Positions 46,011 to 55,980 of a stretch of DNA of 64,000 nucleotides are shown here, piece by piece. The stretch is from positions 32,862 to 96,861 of the forward strand of contig CAJXRF010000009.1 in NCBI GenBank assembly GCA_913058575.1, written 5' to 3'. The notes below the pieces were generated by a model. The model saw only the letters and a list, made by a program, of their open reading frames with translations. It was not told where the DNA came from and made no database searches. Within the stretch, counting starts at the first letter, position 1. Each line of letters opens with the position of its first letter. The DNA is from an uncultured Bermanella sp. Its GTDB lineage: Bacteria > Pseudomonadota > Gammaproteobacteria > Pseudomonadales > Oceanobacteraceae. The translations under genes and the position numbers were made by a program.

Positions 46011-46152
46011 CTAGCAGACTGTTGAAAGATGATTATGGCGATAGATTTTAAAAATGAGAAAAAACGCAAGATTTATAATTATAAATAAGCATTTAGAGTC
46101 GATTTTTTTACACCGCCAGATCGAATAAATGAGTTTTTCAACAGTTTGCTAG
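46011..46152. mobile_element. MITE-like element with terminal inverted repeats
   Basis: 134 bp (46015-46148). Ends CAGACTGTTGAAA and TTTCAACAGTTTG are inverted repeats with 12 of 13 matching. CTAG stands on both sides (46011-46014, 46149-46152), as expected for an IS5-type YTAR target duplication. Because CTAG is its own reverse complement, the flank could equally be an extension of the repeat. No transposase inside; a 17-codon frame at about 46034 is meaningless. Lies between the frameshifted binding protein and the peroxiredoxin. No second copy in the window. Confidence 0.75.
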
Positions 46153-46162
46153 GCCAGTTAAC

Positions 46163-46636
46163 TTAAAGTAAATCTAGCATGTATTCAGCTTTACTGACTT
46201 CAAATGATTTTGCTTCCTCTACATTTAGCTGGGTAACGATACCGTTATCAACTAACATGGAATAACGTTGTGAACGTAAGCCACCGAAGCCACCTGTCTC
46301 CATACTTAGCCCCAGAGCTTTAGAAAAGCTGCCATCGCCATCGGCCAGCATTAACAGATTCTCTGCATTTTGACTGTCTCCCCAAGCTTTCATGACAAAC
46401 GCATCATTAACCGCTAGGCATACTATGTCATCTACCCCTTTTTCTTTAAAGGTATCAAAGTTCACTACGTAGCCTGGCAAGTGCGCTTCAGAACAAGTGG
46501 GAGTGAAGGCGCCGGGTACAGCAAACAAGATAACTTTTTTACCTTTAAATAAATCGTCATTATTAAGGTTTTGCATGCCTTCAGCTGATAACCGTTGAAG
46601 GTTGGCACTGGGCAATTGGTCGCCTTTTTTAATCAT
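46163..46636 (-). CDS. Prx5-type peroxiredoxin
   Basis: 157 residues, standard for atypical 2-Cys/1-Cys Prx5 proteins. Reduces hydroperoxides with glutathione or thioredoxin. Peroxidatic Cys48 in VPGAFTPTCSEAHLPGYV; also the conserved SMLVDNGIVTQLNVE strand. A resolving cysteine near residue 151 is absent here, and Cys69 (IVCLAVND) is the only other cysteine, so a 1-Cys glutathione-linked mechanism is possible. Its stop lies 10 bases from the MITE-like element's right flank. Confidence 0.95.
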   Translation of the reverse strand: MIKKGDQLPSANLQRLSAEGMQNLNNDDLFKGKKVILFAVPGAFTPTCSEAHLPGYVVNFDTFKEKGVDDIVCLAVNDAFVMKAWGDSQNAENLLMLADGDGSFSKALGLSMETGGFGGLRSQRYSMLVDNGIVTQLNVEEAKSFEVSKAEYMLDLL

Positions 46637-46721
46637 TATGTGTCCTTATCCTTTGCGGTTTATGAAGAGAAATTAACGCTATATAGGATAGTAGTTAATT
46701 TTAATTGAAGTTACTAGAAAA

Positions 46722-47726
46722 TTAACCACCACTATTGGCAATACGATATTGATTGGGGGTTTGCTCATTCCAGCGAACAAATGCCCTTCGAAAATTCACA
46801 CACTCGGTATACCCCAATAAATTTGCAATTTCACTGACGGTTATTTGAGTGGTAGAGAGGTATTCACAGGCCAATACATTGCGTACTTGATCAAATACCT
46901 GCCTAAAACTGGTATTTTCATCTTTTAAACGGCGGCGCAAGGTGCGCTCACTCATATAAAGCTCGCGGGCAATAAGATTTATATCGGGAAAATGGCCACT
47001 GCTGTGCATTAATAAACTTTGTACTTTAGAAGTGGTATTTTGTTTAGTATTGAGCTTGCGAAGCATGAGTTCGCATTGTTGCTTAAATACAACACGGCCA
47101 CTGGGGTTAGCGGTTTTTATTTTAGTTTTCAATAGGCTGTTTTTATTCACCACCAGTTGACAGTGGTCTTGATTAAACAAGACCGGCATAGAAAAAATTT
47201 GTTTATAACTATCTTGATAATCGGGTGGCGGGTAATTTAAATGTAATTCCACATCAAATAAGGGGCGATTCAATAAGTACTCACCCAGTGCAATGATGGT
47301 GGAAAAAGTAGATTCAAAAATCACGTGTCGTTGAGCGTAATGATTATTTTTTAAATTAGCTCTTAATATCGTACTTTTCGGTTCGTGAAATAGTTCACAA
47401 GAGATTTCTGTATTTAGAATAGGGTGGTAGCGAATCACTAAACGAAGCACTTCTTCTAAATTATTACAGCTCATCACAGCAAAGCCTAACGTACCTAGAC
47501 TGGTTATATTGACGTGTTTGCCATAGTGCAGGCCTATGGCTTTATCTCCAGTGAGCTCAACTGTGCGTCGTAAAACAGTCTCCCATATTTGCAAACGCAT
47601 AAGAGGGCTTGTGGCATTTTGGTATTGCTCTATATGCGCCGTATTGAAGAGTGCGTGACTACTCACGCCTCGCTCAATGGCTAAGTCGATAAGTGGTTTA
47701 TAAAAACTGGCTTTGCTAAATTCCAT
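46722..47726 (-). CDS. AraC-family regulator with PF12625-type N-terminal domain
   Basis: 334 residues. N-terminal sensing domain of the arabinose-binding-like type (SLGTLGFAVMSCNNLEEVLR, HPILNTEISCELF), C-terminal AraC domain: LIARELYMSERTLRRRLKDENTSFR, then VSEIANLLGYTECVNFRRAFVRWNEQTPNQYR. Same architecture as the regulator at 37.2 kb, but diverged. Divergent from the PF10118-type gene at 47858 across 130 bases, which may be its target. Confidence 0.9.
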   Translation of the reverse strand: MEFSKASFYKPLIDLAIERGVSSHALFNTAHIEQYQNATSPLMRLQIWETVLRRTVELTGDKAIGLHYGKHVNITSLGTLGFAVMSCNNLEEVLRLVIRYHPILNTEISCELFHEPKSTILRANLKNNHYAQRHVIFESTFSTIIALGEYLLNRPLFDVELHLNYPPPDYQDSYKQIFSMPVLFNQDHCQLVVNKNSLLKTKIKTANPSGRVVFKQQCELMLRKLNTKQNTTSKVQSLLMHSSGHFPDINLIARELYMSERTLRRRLKDENTSFRQVFDQVRNVLACEYLSTTQITVSEIANLLGYTECVNFRRAFVRWNEQTPNQYRIANSGG

Positions 47727-47857
47727 TTAGTAATTGCTCTTATTATCTAAAAATGGACTGACCTAAAAAGACTGGCCTCTTGGCCGAAAATGATCCTGCT
47801 AACCGTGATGAGTTCACTATAATCGAAAGTGTCACCCAATAAAAGAGGCTATAGATA

Positions 47858-48706
47858 ATGACAGTTTTACTGCAATCATCAGGGATGCCAGAAGGAGTGG
47901 AAATTCAGGTTCGTAACCGTCAGTTTGATTTACAAAAACACTTAGCCACAGACTGGCTAGATAACGATCCCTTTAAAACCGCTTTTTTTAATAGTATGAG
48001 CATGAGTTTTCCAGTGGGTGAAAAATCATTTATTGATAGTGTGCGGGCCTATTCTGATAAAATACAAGATCCAAAACTGCTAAAAGAAATGAGCGGTTTT
48101 TTTGGGCAAGAGGGTATGCATCGTCGTGAGCATCAAAAATACAACGAATTACTATGCCAGAAACGAAACTATGATTTAAATAAGTTGGAGTCCCGTTGGA
48201 TTAAGCGAGTAGAGCAACTTAATAAACGTGGTAAAAAAATACTGGTTTTAGGGGGCACAGTAGCGGCGGAGCATTTTACAGCCATATTGGCCGAGCGTTT
48301 ACTCGAGGGCTGGCAAGTAGAAGGCATGCCAAATGGAATGAAGGAACTGTGGTTATGGCATGCAGGGGAAGAATTAGAGCATAAGTCAGTGGCTTTTGAT
48401 GTGTACCAACAGGTGGGTGGCACGTTAGGATTACGAAAGTTTATGTTGCGCATTTTTACCTATCATTTTTTTGTGGATTTGTTGTCTTGTACGTTTAGCA
48501 TGCTTCGCCATGACAAACAACTTTGGAAATGGCAAACCTTAAAAAGCGGCGTAAAATTCATGTTTGGTAAAAAAGGTTTTGTACGAGAATTGTGGCCGCA
48601 ATATAAAGAATTTTATAAAGCTGATTTTCACCCTTGGAACCATGATAATTCCAATTTGTTAAATCAGGGGATAGATACATCACAGGGTTTAGAAAAACCA
48701 GCCTAA
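47858..48706 (+). CDS. Putative metal-dependent hydrolase, PF10118 family
   Basis: 282 residues. Predicted metal-binding helical protein of the Metal_hydrol (PF10118) family. Three Glu/His-rich helices are visible: FFGQEGMHRREHQKYNE, TVAAEHFTAILAERLL and WLWHAGEELEHKSVAFD, a ferritin-like diiron-type set of ligands. The C-terminal part has an aromatic amphipathic stretch 'FTYHFFVDLL'. Substrate unknown; members occur beside steroid, alkane and lipid genes in Actinobacteria and Gammaproteobacteria. A TATAAT lies at about 47818, upstream of the ATG. Followed by a terminator. Confidence 0.9.
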   Translation: MTVLLQSSGMPEGVEIQVRNRQFDLQKHLATDWLDNDPFKTAFFNSMSMSFPVGEKSFIDSVRAYSDKIQDPKLLKEMSGFFGQEGMHRREHQKYNELLCQKRNYDLNKLESRWIKRVEQLNKRGKKILVLGGTVAAEHFTAILAERLLEGWQVEGMPNGMKELWLWHAGEELEHKSVAFDVYQQVGGTLGLRKFMLRIFTYHFFVDLLSCTFSMLRHDKQLWKWQTLKSGVKFMFGKKGFVRELWPQYKEFYKADFHPWNHDNSNLLNQGIDTSQGLEKPA

Positions 48707-48722
48707 TGATCTTTATCTAAAA

Positions 48723-48743
48723 AGGGAGGGGTAACCCCTCCTT
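48723..48743 (+). terminator. GC-rich hairpin terminator
   Basis: Stem GGAGGGG (48725-48731)/CCCCTCC (48735-48741) with a TAA loop and two further pairs outside. T run (TTATTTTTT) begins 8 bases later, so termination may be imperfect. Confidence 0.7.
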
Positions 48744-48836
48744 CACTTATTTTTTAATATTCTGCCCGTTTATTTATTCACGTGCATTTACCCATAAAGC
48801 AATATAATGTCGGTTTTTTATTTTAGGACCTTCAGC

Positions 48837-49130
48837 ATGTTTGTGATTACGCTTACTTATGTAAAGCCACTATCGGATGTGGATCGCTTGCTGAAAGAGC
48901 ACGTTGAGTATTTAAATAAATTCTACGAGTCAGGACACTTTCTATTATCCGGGGGGCAAGTGCCTAGAAAAGGCGGGGTGATTCTGGCTAAAGAGGGCAG
49001 TTTAGAAGCAATGCAAACGATAATAGAACAAGATCCCTTTCATGTGGCTGGTGTGGCTCATTATGAGGTGATTGAGTTTAATCCTACTAAGGCCTGTCAG
49101 AGTTTTACTGACTTGATTCATACATCTTAA
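48837..49130 (+). CDS. YciI-like protein
   Basis: 97 residues, a single YCII domain (ferredoxin-like, often dimeric). Conserved: MFVITLTYVKPLSDVDRLL, HVEYLNKFYESGHFLLSGGQ with the His-Asp-like dyad, and GGVILAKEGS. The frame is open 10 codons further up to 48807, but AGGA eight bases before the ATG at 48837 and the family length fix the start there. Function unknown; proposed enzymes or scaffolds. Confidence 0.9.
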   Translation: MFVITLTYVKPLSDVDRLLKEHVEYLNKFYESGHFLLSGGQVPRKGGVILAKEGSLEAMQTIIEQDPFHVAGVAHYEVIEFNPTKACQSFTDLIHTS

Positions 49131-49169
49131 TCTTAAAATCAGATAACCTAATACAAAATCAAGCTCTCT

Positions 49170-49580
49170 TTAAAATAAAGGAAATTGGCGAGAAAAAGAT
49201 TGTATCGACTTTAACCACGGGGCGTCTTGCTGGTTGTAAAGCCAAGAAAAACAAATGAGATTGGTGATGACCGTCAACCAATATAATCGGCGAAACTTTG
49301 CCTTTTTGGTTTTATGGCGAAAACCATGTTGCGCTACAGCTGCCCCAGGCCAGCCTGATAATAATCCAACCAAATGAAGCGTACGCTCTCTGGTGCGTCT
49401 CCAGCCTTTAATGGCTGCGTATTTATCCCAACCATACAAAAGAAAGGCCAGTGAACTCATGAAGGCATACAGATAAATCACAATAATGGGCAGTTTACCC
49501 AACAGGAATGCAGCAAGCAGAACACTTGTAAAGCCGAGAGTCATTAGGTTTGAAGGTTTTTTAAATAGCTTCAATAGCAT
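49170..49580 (-). CDS. DUF1294 membrane protein
   Basis: 136 residues with three or four hydrophobic helices. The DUF1294 signature is clear: LYGWDKYAAIKGWRRTRERTLH, LLSGWPGAAVAQHGFRHKTKK and a terminal helix. N-terminal part (SVLLAAFLLGKLPIIVIYL) gives the first two helices; the usual cold-shock domain fusion is absent. Function not established. Converges on the YciI gene, with 39 bases between. Confidence 0.92.
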   Translation of the reverse strand: MLLKLFKKPSNLMTLGFTSVLLAAFLLGKLPIIVIYLYAFMSSLAFLLYGWDKYAAIKGWRRTRERTLHLVGLLSGWPGAAVAQHGFRHKTKKAKFRRLYWLTVITNLICFSWLYNQQDAPWLKSIQSFSRQFPLF

Positions 49581-49599
49581 GTACGAATTTCGTTCGCTG

Positions 49600-49749
49600 T
49601 TATTGGTTTAAATCACATTCAATGGTGCCGGTTTTTTTCATGCATTCATCGCCTTTGGCACTGTCATATACTGCCTGTGTTACTTGTTTCATGCTGCAGC
49701 CTTGTAAGGCAATTAATAAACTAAAAAGCAGGGCGCTATAGGCTTTCAT
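49600..49749 (-). CDS. Small lipoprotein
   Basis: 49 residues. Start set at 49749, with GGAGG about 8 bases upstream; the frame is open further but without signal. Signal peptide and lipobox LQGC (Cys about 18) followed by a short tail ending GTIECDLNQ with two more cysteines that may pair. 19 bases upstream of the DUF1294 gene in transcription order, so probably one unit with it. Role unknown. Confidence 0.7.
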   Translation of the reverse strand: MKAYSALLFSLLIALQGCSMKQVTQAVYDSAKGDECMKKTGTIECDLNQ

Positions 49750-49976
49750 GGGAGATGCCTCCGTATTGGTAGTCTTTTCACAATTATACCTCATTGGACA
49801 TGATCATGGGCAGTGGGCTTGGTTGCCATGATTCATATTAAGTTCCCTCTTATTGTCATTATAGTCGTCATTAATTAGGAATTTTAATTAAAGACTTGTC
49901 ATTGAAGCTGCTTTAAGGAACTAACCTTATTGGGATTTTAATGTTTTAAGTAGCCTAAAATGAAGTTCGGGTAGAA

Positions 49977-50073
49977 ATTGCAAAGCCAATTAAACGAATT
50001 AGTAATAGACGTGGGATATTATCCCACCTATAGTGTGCGGTAATTGGGGTAACCATGCCCATGGCTTTGCAAT
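49977..50073. other. Structured intergenic element closed by a 12-bp inverted repeat
   Basis: ATTGCAAAGCCA (49977-49988) and TGGCTTTGCAAT (50062-50073) are exact reverse complements. Between them sits a perfect palindrome GTGGGATA-T-TATCCCAC (50011-50027) and a GGGGTAACCATGCCC segment (about 50046-50060) that can form another short stem. The layout resembles a junction RNA. No ORF, no T run. May be a non-coding RNA, a cis element, or a small mobile relic. Confidence 0.6.
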
Positions 50074-50164
50074 ATATGTTGATTAGAACAAATTTAAAAC
50101 CTACTAAATCTCTTCTTGATGGCTTTTAAATAGGCTTTTAGTGAATTATTAATGAAAAAAATTG

Positions 50165-50195
50165 GGGATTAATTAAATGTTTTTTAATTAATCCC
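50165..50195 (-). terminator. Intrinsic terminator, minus strand
   Basis: 13-bp stem GGGATTAATTAAA (50165-50177)/TTTAATTAATCCC (50183-50195). On the minus strand it is followed by CAA and seven T. No annotated minus-strand gene lies upstream of it, pointing to a short transcript starting between 50200 and 50420. Confidence 0.75.
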
Positions 50196-50208
50196 TGTGC
50201 CTAATAAA

Positions 50209-50244
50209 TTACAAAAATTTAGATTTAACGCCTGCATTGCTCAT
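50209..50244 (-). CDS. Possible 11-residue ORF of a tiny transcription unit
   Basis: ATG at 50244 has GAGGGAAG six bases upstream, a good ribosome site, and codes MSNAGVKSKFL before a TAA, 14 bases short of the minus-strand terminator at 50165-50195. Order of palindrome, ribosome site, mini-ORF and terminator looks like a leader or small-peptide gene. The coding claim is speculative. Confidence 0.25.
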   Translation of the reverse strand: MSNAGVKSKFL

Positions 50245-50271
50245 ATCTTCCCTCAAAAACTAGAATAGACC

Positions 50272-50287
50272 GTTTCAAAATTGAAAC
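50272..50287. promoter_or_regulatory. 16-bp palindrome, possible operator
   Basis: GTTTCAAAATTGAAAC is a perfect palindrome. It lies 160 bases upstream of the six-module lipoprotein and 28 bases upstream (minus sense) of the mini-ORF, with TATTCT nearby as a possible minus-strand -10. It has the shape of a dimer-binding site. Confidence 0.5.
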
Positions 50288-50345
50288 TTATTCTCCAGGT
50301 TTCAGGTTGTTACAATTTGTTTTATCAAAAATCGTTAATTGTTTT

Positions 50346-50376
50346 TCTCCTACAAGAGATTAAATATTGTAGGAGA
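50346..50376. repeat. 10-bp stem hairpin upstream of lipoprotein gene
   Basis: TCTCCTACAA (50346-50355) pairs with TTGTAGGAGA (50367-50376) over an 11-nt loop. No T run follows on either strand, so it is not a terminator. It lies 60 bases before the lipoprotein start and could be a 5' UTR hairpin. Confidence 0.6.
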
Positions 50377-50435
50377 TTGGCCATAGGTTTGTAGATTTTT
50401 ATCACTCTTTTTAAAATATAATGAATGGAATCGAA

Positions 50436-52562
<2,127 letters not shown>

Positions 52563-52574
52563 CTGTAAAAATAG

Positions 52575-52604
52575 TAGCCTACTTTTATTAAGGTAGGCTA
52601 TTTT
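52575..52604. terminator. Bidirectional terminator between convergent genes
   Basis: Stem TAGCCTAC (52575-52582)/GTAGGCTA (52593-52600), 10-nt loop, TTTT after it and AAAA before it. Lies between the lipoprotein stop (52562) and the GNAT stop (52628). Confidence 0.8.
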
Positions 52605-52627
52605 AGTTTGTACTCGAAAATTTTTTA

Positions 52628-53119
52628 TCAAAACCTATACTCATAAAACTCCGTCTCCCCCTCACAACTAGCAAGCACAAAGCCATTTTTAGTCAGCACT
52701 TTAGCCGAAGCAATATTGTCCTTTGTTACACCACCAGTTACTTTGTAAATATTTTTATGCTCACATTTATTTATTAAGCCCTTAATAAGCTCACTGGCTA
52801 GTCCTTTTCCCCAGTGCTGTTCTGAAAATAAATAACCTAGCCGTATTTCTAAGCCATCATTTATTTGTATTTCATAAAGAAATAAAAACCCAATTAACTG
52901 TTGGTCATCATCGTTGGTTATTTGAAATACTGGCCCTTCGTTTAAGCGCTCTATTAACCACTGTTTAGCGGCTCCTTCTGTGGTGATGCTTTGCCAGCTT
53001 TGCGGTAAATGCGCGGTGACCTTTTTGGTAAGAGTTTTCACTATGTCATTGAGATTGATGGCGGTAGCATCAGGAACAAGCTTAACCAATAATTGTGGGG
53101 TACTAAAAGACGTAAGCAT
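52628..53119 (-). CDS. GNAT-family N-acetyltransferase
   Basis: 163 residues. Transfers acetyl from acetyl-CoA to an amine. Motif A is plain: LGYLFSEQHWGKGLASELI with the QxxGKG/A pyrophosphate loop, and motif B VTKDNIASAKVLTKNGF. The N-terminal 60 residues are less typical (PQLLVKLVPDATAINLND). RimJ/RimL-like type by pattern. Substrate unknown. Neighbouring gene downstream in the plus strand converges. Weak ribosome site. Confidence 0.9.
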   Translation of the reverse strand: MLTSFSTPQLLVKLVPDATAINLNDIVKTLTKKVTAHLPQSWQSITTEGAAKQWLIERLNEGPVFQITNDDDQQLIGFLFLYEIQINDGLEIRLGYLFSEQHWGKGLASELIKGLINKCEHKNIYKVTGGVTKDNIASAKVLTKNGFVLASCEGETEFYEYRF

Positions 53120-53159
53120 ATTTAGCCTTTTGTAAATGGTAATAGTTTATGGGGTTTTA

Positions 53160-53516
53160 TTATTCAGGGTTAAATATGGATAAATCCAGCTCTATGCTGT
53201 TTCCTAACCAATAGGCATAACGGGTGTGATCATCCCAGTCATTGCCCGTTAAGGCATGAATAAACACGGTTAAGCCGTTTCGGTTTTCATCTAGCCAGGG
53301 CACAAAGGCCTCAAAATCTTTTGTCCCAAAAATCACTTGGCAACTCCAGCAAGGGTGGGGCCCTATGGATTTTTGAAAGATTCGACCCAGTTTTAAGCCA
53401 AATTTTTCTGGTATTTGTTCAAGTAATTCCGTGGCCATGGCTAACGTGTCTTGATCATAATAAACATGGGCATGGTATGCCTTATGGGCATTAACTGGGC
53501 GATTAGGTGCGTTCAT
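53160..53516 (-). CDS. DOPA 4,5-dioxygenase-like protein
   Basis: 118 residues, the length of the family (about 110-120). Pattern AHVYYDQDTLAMA, GRIFQKSIGPHPCWSCQV, LDENRNGLTVFIHALTGNDWDDHTRYAYWLG matches the small Dopa dioxygenase-type domain, where histidines in H-VYYD, GPHP and IHALTG could bind iron. Bacterial members are of uncertain activity. Start ATG lies in a TTATTATGA context that overlaps the stop of an unconvincing 62-codon frame upstream. 40 bases from the GNAT gene, same strand. Confidence 0.9.
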   Translation of the reverse strand: MNAPNRPVNAHKAYHAHVYYDQDTLAMATELLEQIPEKFGLKLGRIFQKSIGPHPCWSCQVIFGTKDFEAFVPWLDENRNGLTVFIHALTGNDWDDHTRYAYWLGNSIELDLSIFNPE

Positions 53517-53757
53517 AATAAGCTACAAGACCGGAGGATAATAACCAGTGTATAGCCTAATGCCCATAAAACCGACCTCCAGATAGATAAATAATTTAAA
53601 CTTAATTCATTCTCTTGCTTGGATAACCCATTGGATTTAACTGAATAACCCTGCAGGGTATAAATACATTTAGTAAGCGCAATTAACTTAGCTGGTGGCA
53701 TAGGGCTAGAATTAATTCAAGTGGGATTTATTCTAACCCTATATGAGTCTTTACTTC

Positions 53758-54858
53758 TTAAAATTGCTGACTAATTTGGCTTGCGCTCCCAGTTAAATGA
53801 TCAACCATTTTCTTTATGGCCACCATTTGTGGGGCCTGCTTTTGGTAGTAGGTATAAGGGGGTAAGCTATTGTTACTGTAGCCCCAGAAATCCCAGCATC
53901 CTTTAGGGTTGAAAGGCACTAGGCTTGATTTCTTCACTTGAGGGTACAAGACAATGATGTTGTTAGTGTCGGCCACTTCCATATAGCCTGTTTGTTCAAT
54001 GTAGGTAGTTCCTAATACAGACACGCCCTGTTGGCAGCCATGTAAAGCCACATGCACTTTACATGACTGAGCCTTGCAGTTCTCTGGTACGTATACATAA
54101 GCGGTGTCGTTCATGCTGGTTAATTCACTTTCAAAAAAATCAGTTTGATTAAAACTAATTAATTCTCCGCTTAAGTGACTAGAAGCCGGATTAAGATCCC
54201 CATAAATGTGGCTTAATATTTTCTGAGCCTGTGGAATGTCACAGTCATTAATGAAAGGTGATTGCGTTTCATTACATGGGGTATCTTTTGGGTCACTGGT
54301 TATGAAAGCATGACCTGCTTGGGTTTGATCATTATATAAAATCGATTGCTCGCTTATGCCTAAATTTTGATAAAACTCAGTGGTGGTGTCCACTACATCG
54401 GTTACCACAGTATGATCATTTTTTCCTGAGAAAATATAAACCTTATCGTCTTTTAAGTTTTCAATATCGTCTATTTGTCCAAGGTCTGCGTTGCTCTTGG
54501 CAAGGCTTGCTAAGAAGTCGCTATTAGGCAGCAACATGCTTGGGCAACCAAACCATTGGTAAAACCAATTATTTTTACAAGGGTCCATGCAGGTAGAAAC
54601 CGCTGTACTTAATGGTGGTATTAAAGGGTTGGTTCCCGCGCAATTCCATGGGCCGCCGGCGACGATTCCCACTCCTACTAAATCCTTAGAATACGCTACG
54701 TGAAATTGTGCCGCCATAAAGGCACCTGATGATAGCCCCGATATGGATGTCTTATCTTTTAATGCGTTTAATGTGGGTAAGTTTACTTCATTAGAAAGCG
54801 TATGGGTGCTTAAACCCATAAACACTAAAATAATGAGCAATGGAATGTTTTTTAACAT
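53758..54858 (-). CDS. Secreted esterase, PHB depolymerase type 2-like
   Basis: 366 residues with signal peptide (about 1-22). Lipase box GLSSG puts the nucleophile at Ser43, close to the N-terminus, while the oxyanion histidine LHGCQQG sits far downstream (about 270); that order is the circularly permuted type-2 catalytic domain of extracellular PHB depolymerases. Acid and histidine candidates: KNDHTVVTD and QAGHAFI. Four cysteine pairs suggest an exported protein; no Fn3 or substrate-binding domain is attached. Could attack short-chain polyhydroxyalkanoate or feruloyl-type esters. GGAG-like ribosome site present. Confidence 0.87.
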   Translation of the reverse strand: MLKNIPLLIILVFMGLSTHTLSNEVNLPTLNALKDKTSISGLSSGAFMAAQFHVAYSKDLVGVGIVAGGPWNCAGTNPLIPPLSTAVSTCMDPCKNNWFYQWFGCPSMLLPNSDFLASLAKSNADLGQIDDIENLKDDKVYIFSGKNDHTVVTDVVDTTTEFYQNLGISEQSILYNDQTQAGHAFITSDPKDTPCNETQSPFINDCDIPQAQKILSHIYGDLNPASSHLSGELISFNQTDFFESELTSMNDTAYVYVPENCKAQSCKVHVALHGCQQGVSVLGTTYIEQTGYMEVADTNNIIVLYPQVKKSSLVPFNPKGCWDFWGYSNNSLPPYTYYQKQAPQMVAIKKMVDHLTGSASQISQQF

Positions 54859-55202
54859 GGTTGCCTCCAGGCAAATTTAGTGAATAAAAATAATGAATAG
54901 CGGTTTTAATTTCTTTAACAAAAATGGTTGTAACACAGTTTGATTTAGGTGGTGTTTAACATTTATAAAAGGCAAAGTTATTCAGGATATTAGGTTAGAA
55001 AAAACAAAGTAAATGGTGAATGCAAGTCTGTGAAATACAGTGGGATATATTAATCAAATGAGCTCTATTATGTGACGAATCTAAAAGGCTAAATTAGGTT
55101 TGTTTTAGTTTTTGACGGGGGCAGTCTAATGAATGTTTCTCTCTTCTTTTTAAACGATTAACCTCATGGAGTTGCCCATGAAGCCTCTTGAAATTGGCGC
55201 TA
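54859..55202. other. Intergenic region, no gene seen
   Basis: 344 bases upstream of the depolymerase start, AT-rich. No ORF of substance, no strong hairpin apart from a 6-bp one at about 55167-55184. Probably carries the promoter of the depolymerase gene. Confidence 0.4.
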
Positions 55203-55877
55203 TCAATAATAATGTAGGAATAGAACACAGACGATTCTTAAAGCTGGGCACCTATATTGTGGCTGTTTAGCTAAAGAATGATCACAAAATCTGGGTAAGG
55301 CTCGCTTTCCAGTGGAAGGGTTTGCCAAGAAACGGATCAAAAAATATTTGCTCGTGATGTTAAGCTTAAAGCTTTTCCTAGTTGCCCCAATGAAGAGCAA
55401 AGCGCTGATAAGCTGTATACCTACTGCTAGGACCCAACTCTGACGCAGTGCGTTTAAACCCTCATAAGGGCCAAACCGTTCTATGGCTATCCTTTGATTT
55501 GCTCCATTTTTTATAGCAATAACACATACCCAAACAGGTACTGAAAGCCCTTTGGAATAAAAATCGCCACTATCCCCATTAAATCAGGCCCTAGCGTCAT
55601 AGGTTAGTTTTCACACTATGGTATGAGCTATAGACATTAATAAAAAATGGGTTTATTGTCGAAACGGTCAAGAATGAGGCGGCCATTTATACGTGCTCAG
55701 CCCTTTTTCCCCTTGGCTTGTAGACCCATAACAACAATAAAAATAGCAGGGGCATCACAGTCCCTAGGGCAAACACCTCATATAGCCCAAATAAATCCAA
55801 TACCAAAATACTTTACCAAGGGAGACCTGTATAAAGCGAATTTAGACATTAATAACCAGTCTTTATATTTTTATTGA
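55203..55877 (-). pseudogene. Degraded membrane-protein gene (tentative)
   Basis: Read on the minus strand, three hydrophobic, protein-like stretches fall in different frames: VFALGTVMPLLFLLLLWVYK (about 55720-55780), LMGIVAIFIPKGFQYLFGYV (about 55545-55600), and ERFGPYEGLNALRQSW..VGIQLISALLFIGATRK (about 55390-55475). Stops and shifts separate them. This looks like a decayed integral membrane gene. Recognition is by composition only, not family. The plus-strand frame at 55647-55877 is its shadow. Confidence 0.4.
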
Positions 55878-55917
55878 TAACTGCTTAAACCCTAAATTGT
55901 TTTAGGTGGCTGGATGG

Positions 55918-55944
55918 TTTTATAGGGCTTTAGGCCCTATAAAA
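55918..55944. repeat. 11-bp stem hairpin
   Basis: TTTTATAGGGC (55918-55928) pairs with GCCCTATAAAA (55934-55944) over a TTTAG loop. No T run follows on either strand. Lies at the upstream edge of the NCS2 leader, perhaps a terminator-like relic. Confidence 0.6.
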
Positions 55945-55980
55945 CAGCGAGTAAAGCTTTCCGCGATACTTTACTCCTGA

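Noticed and set aside
53513..53701. 62-codon minus ORF whose stop overlaps the start of the DOPA-dioxygenase-like gene
   Set aside because: The TGA/ATG overlap is suggestive of coupling, but there is no ribosome site and the sequence is not protein-like; left out.
55647..55877. 76-codon plus ORF before the NCS2 leader
   Set aside because: Lies opposite a better minus-strand hydrophobic remnant; no ribosome site of its own.
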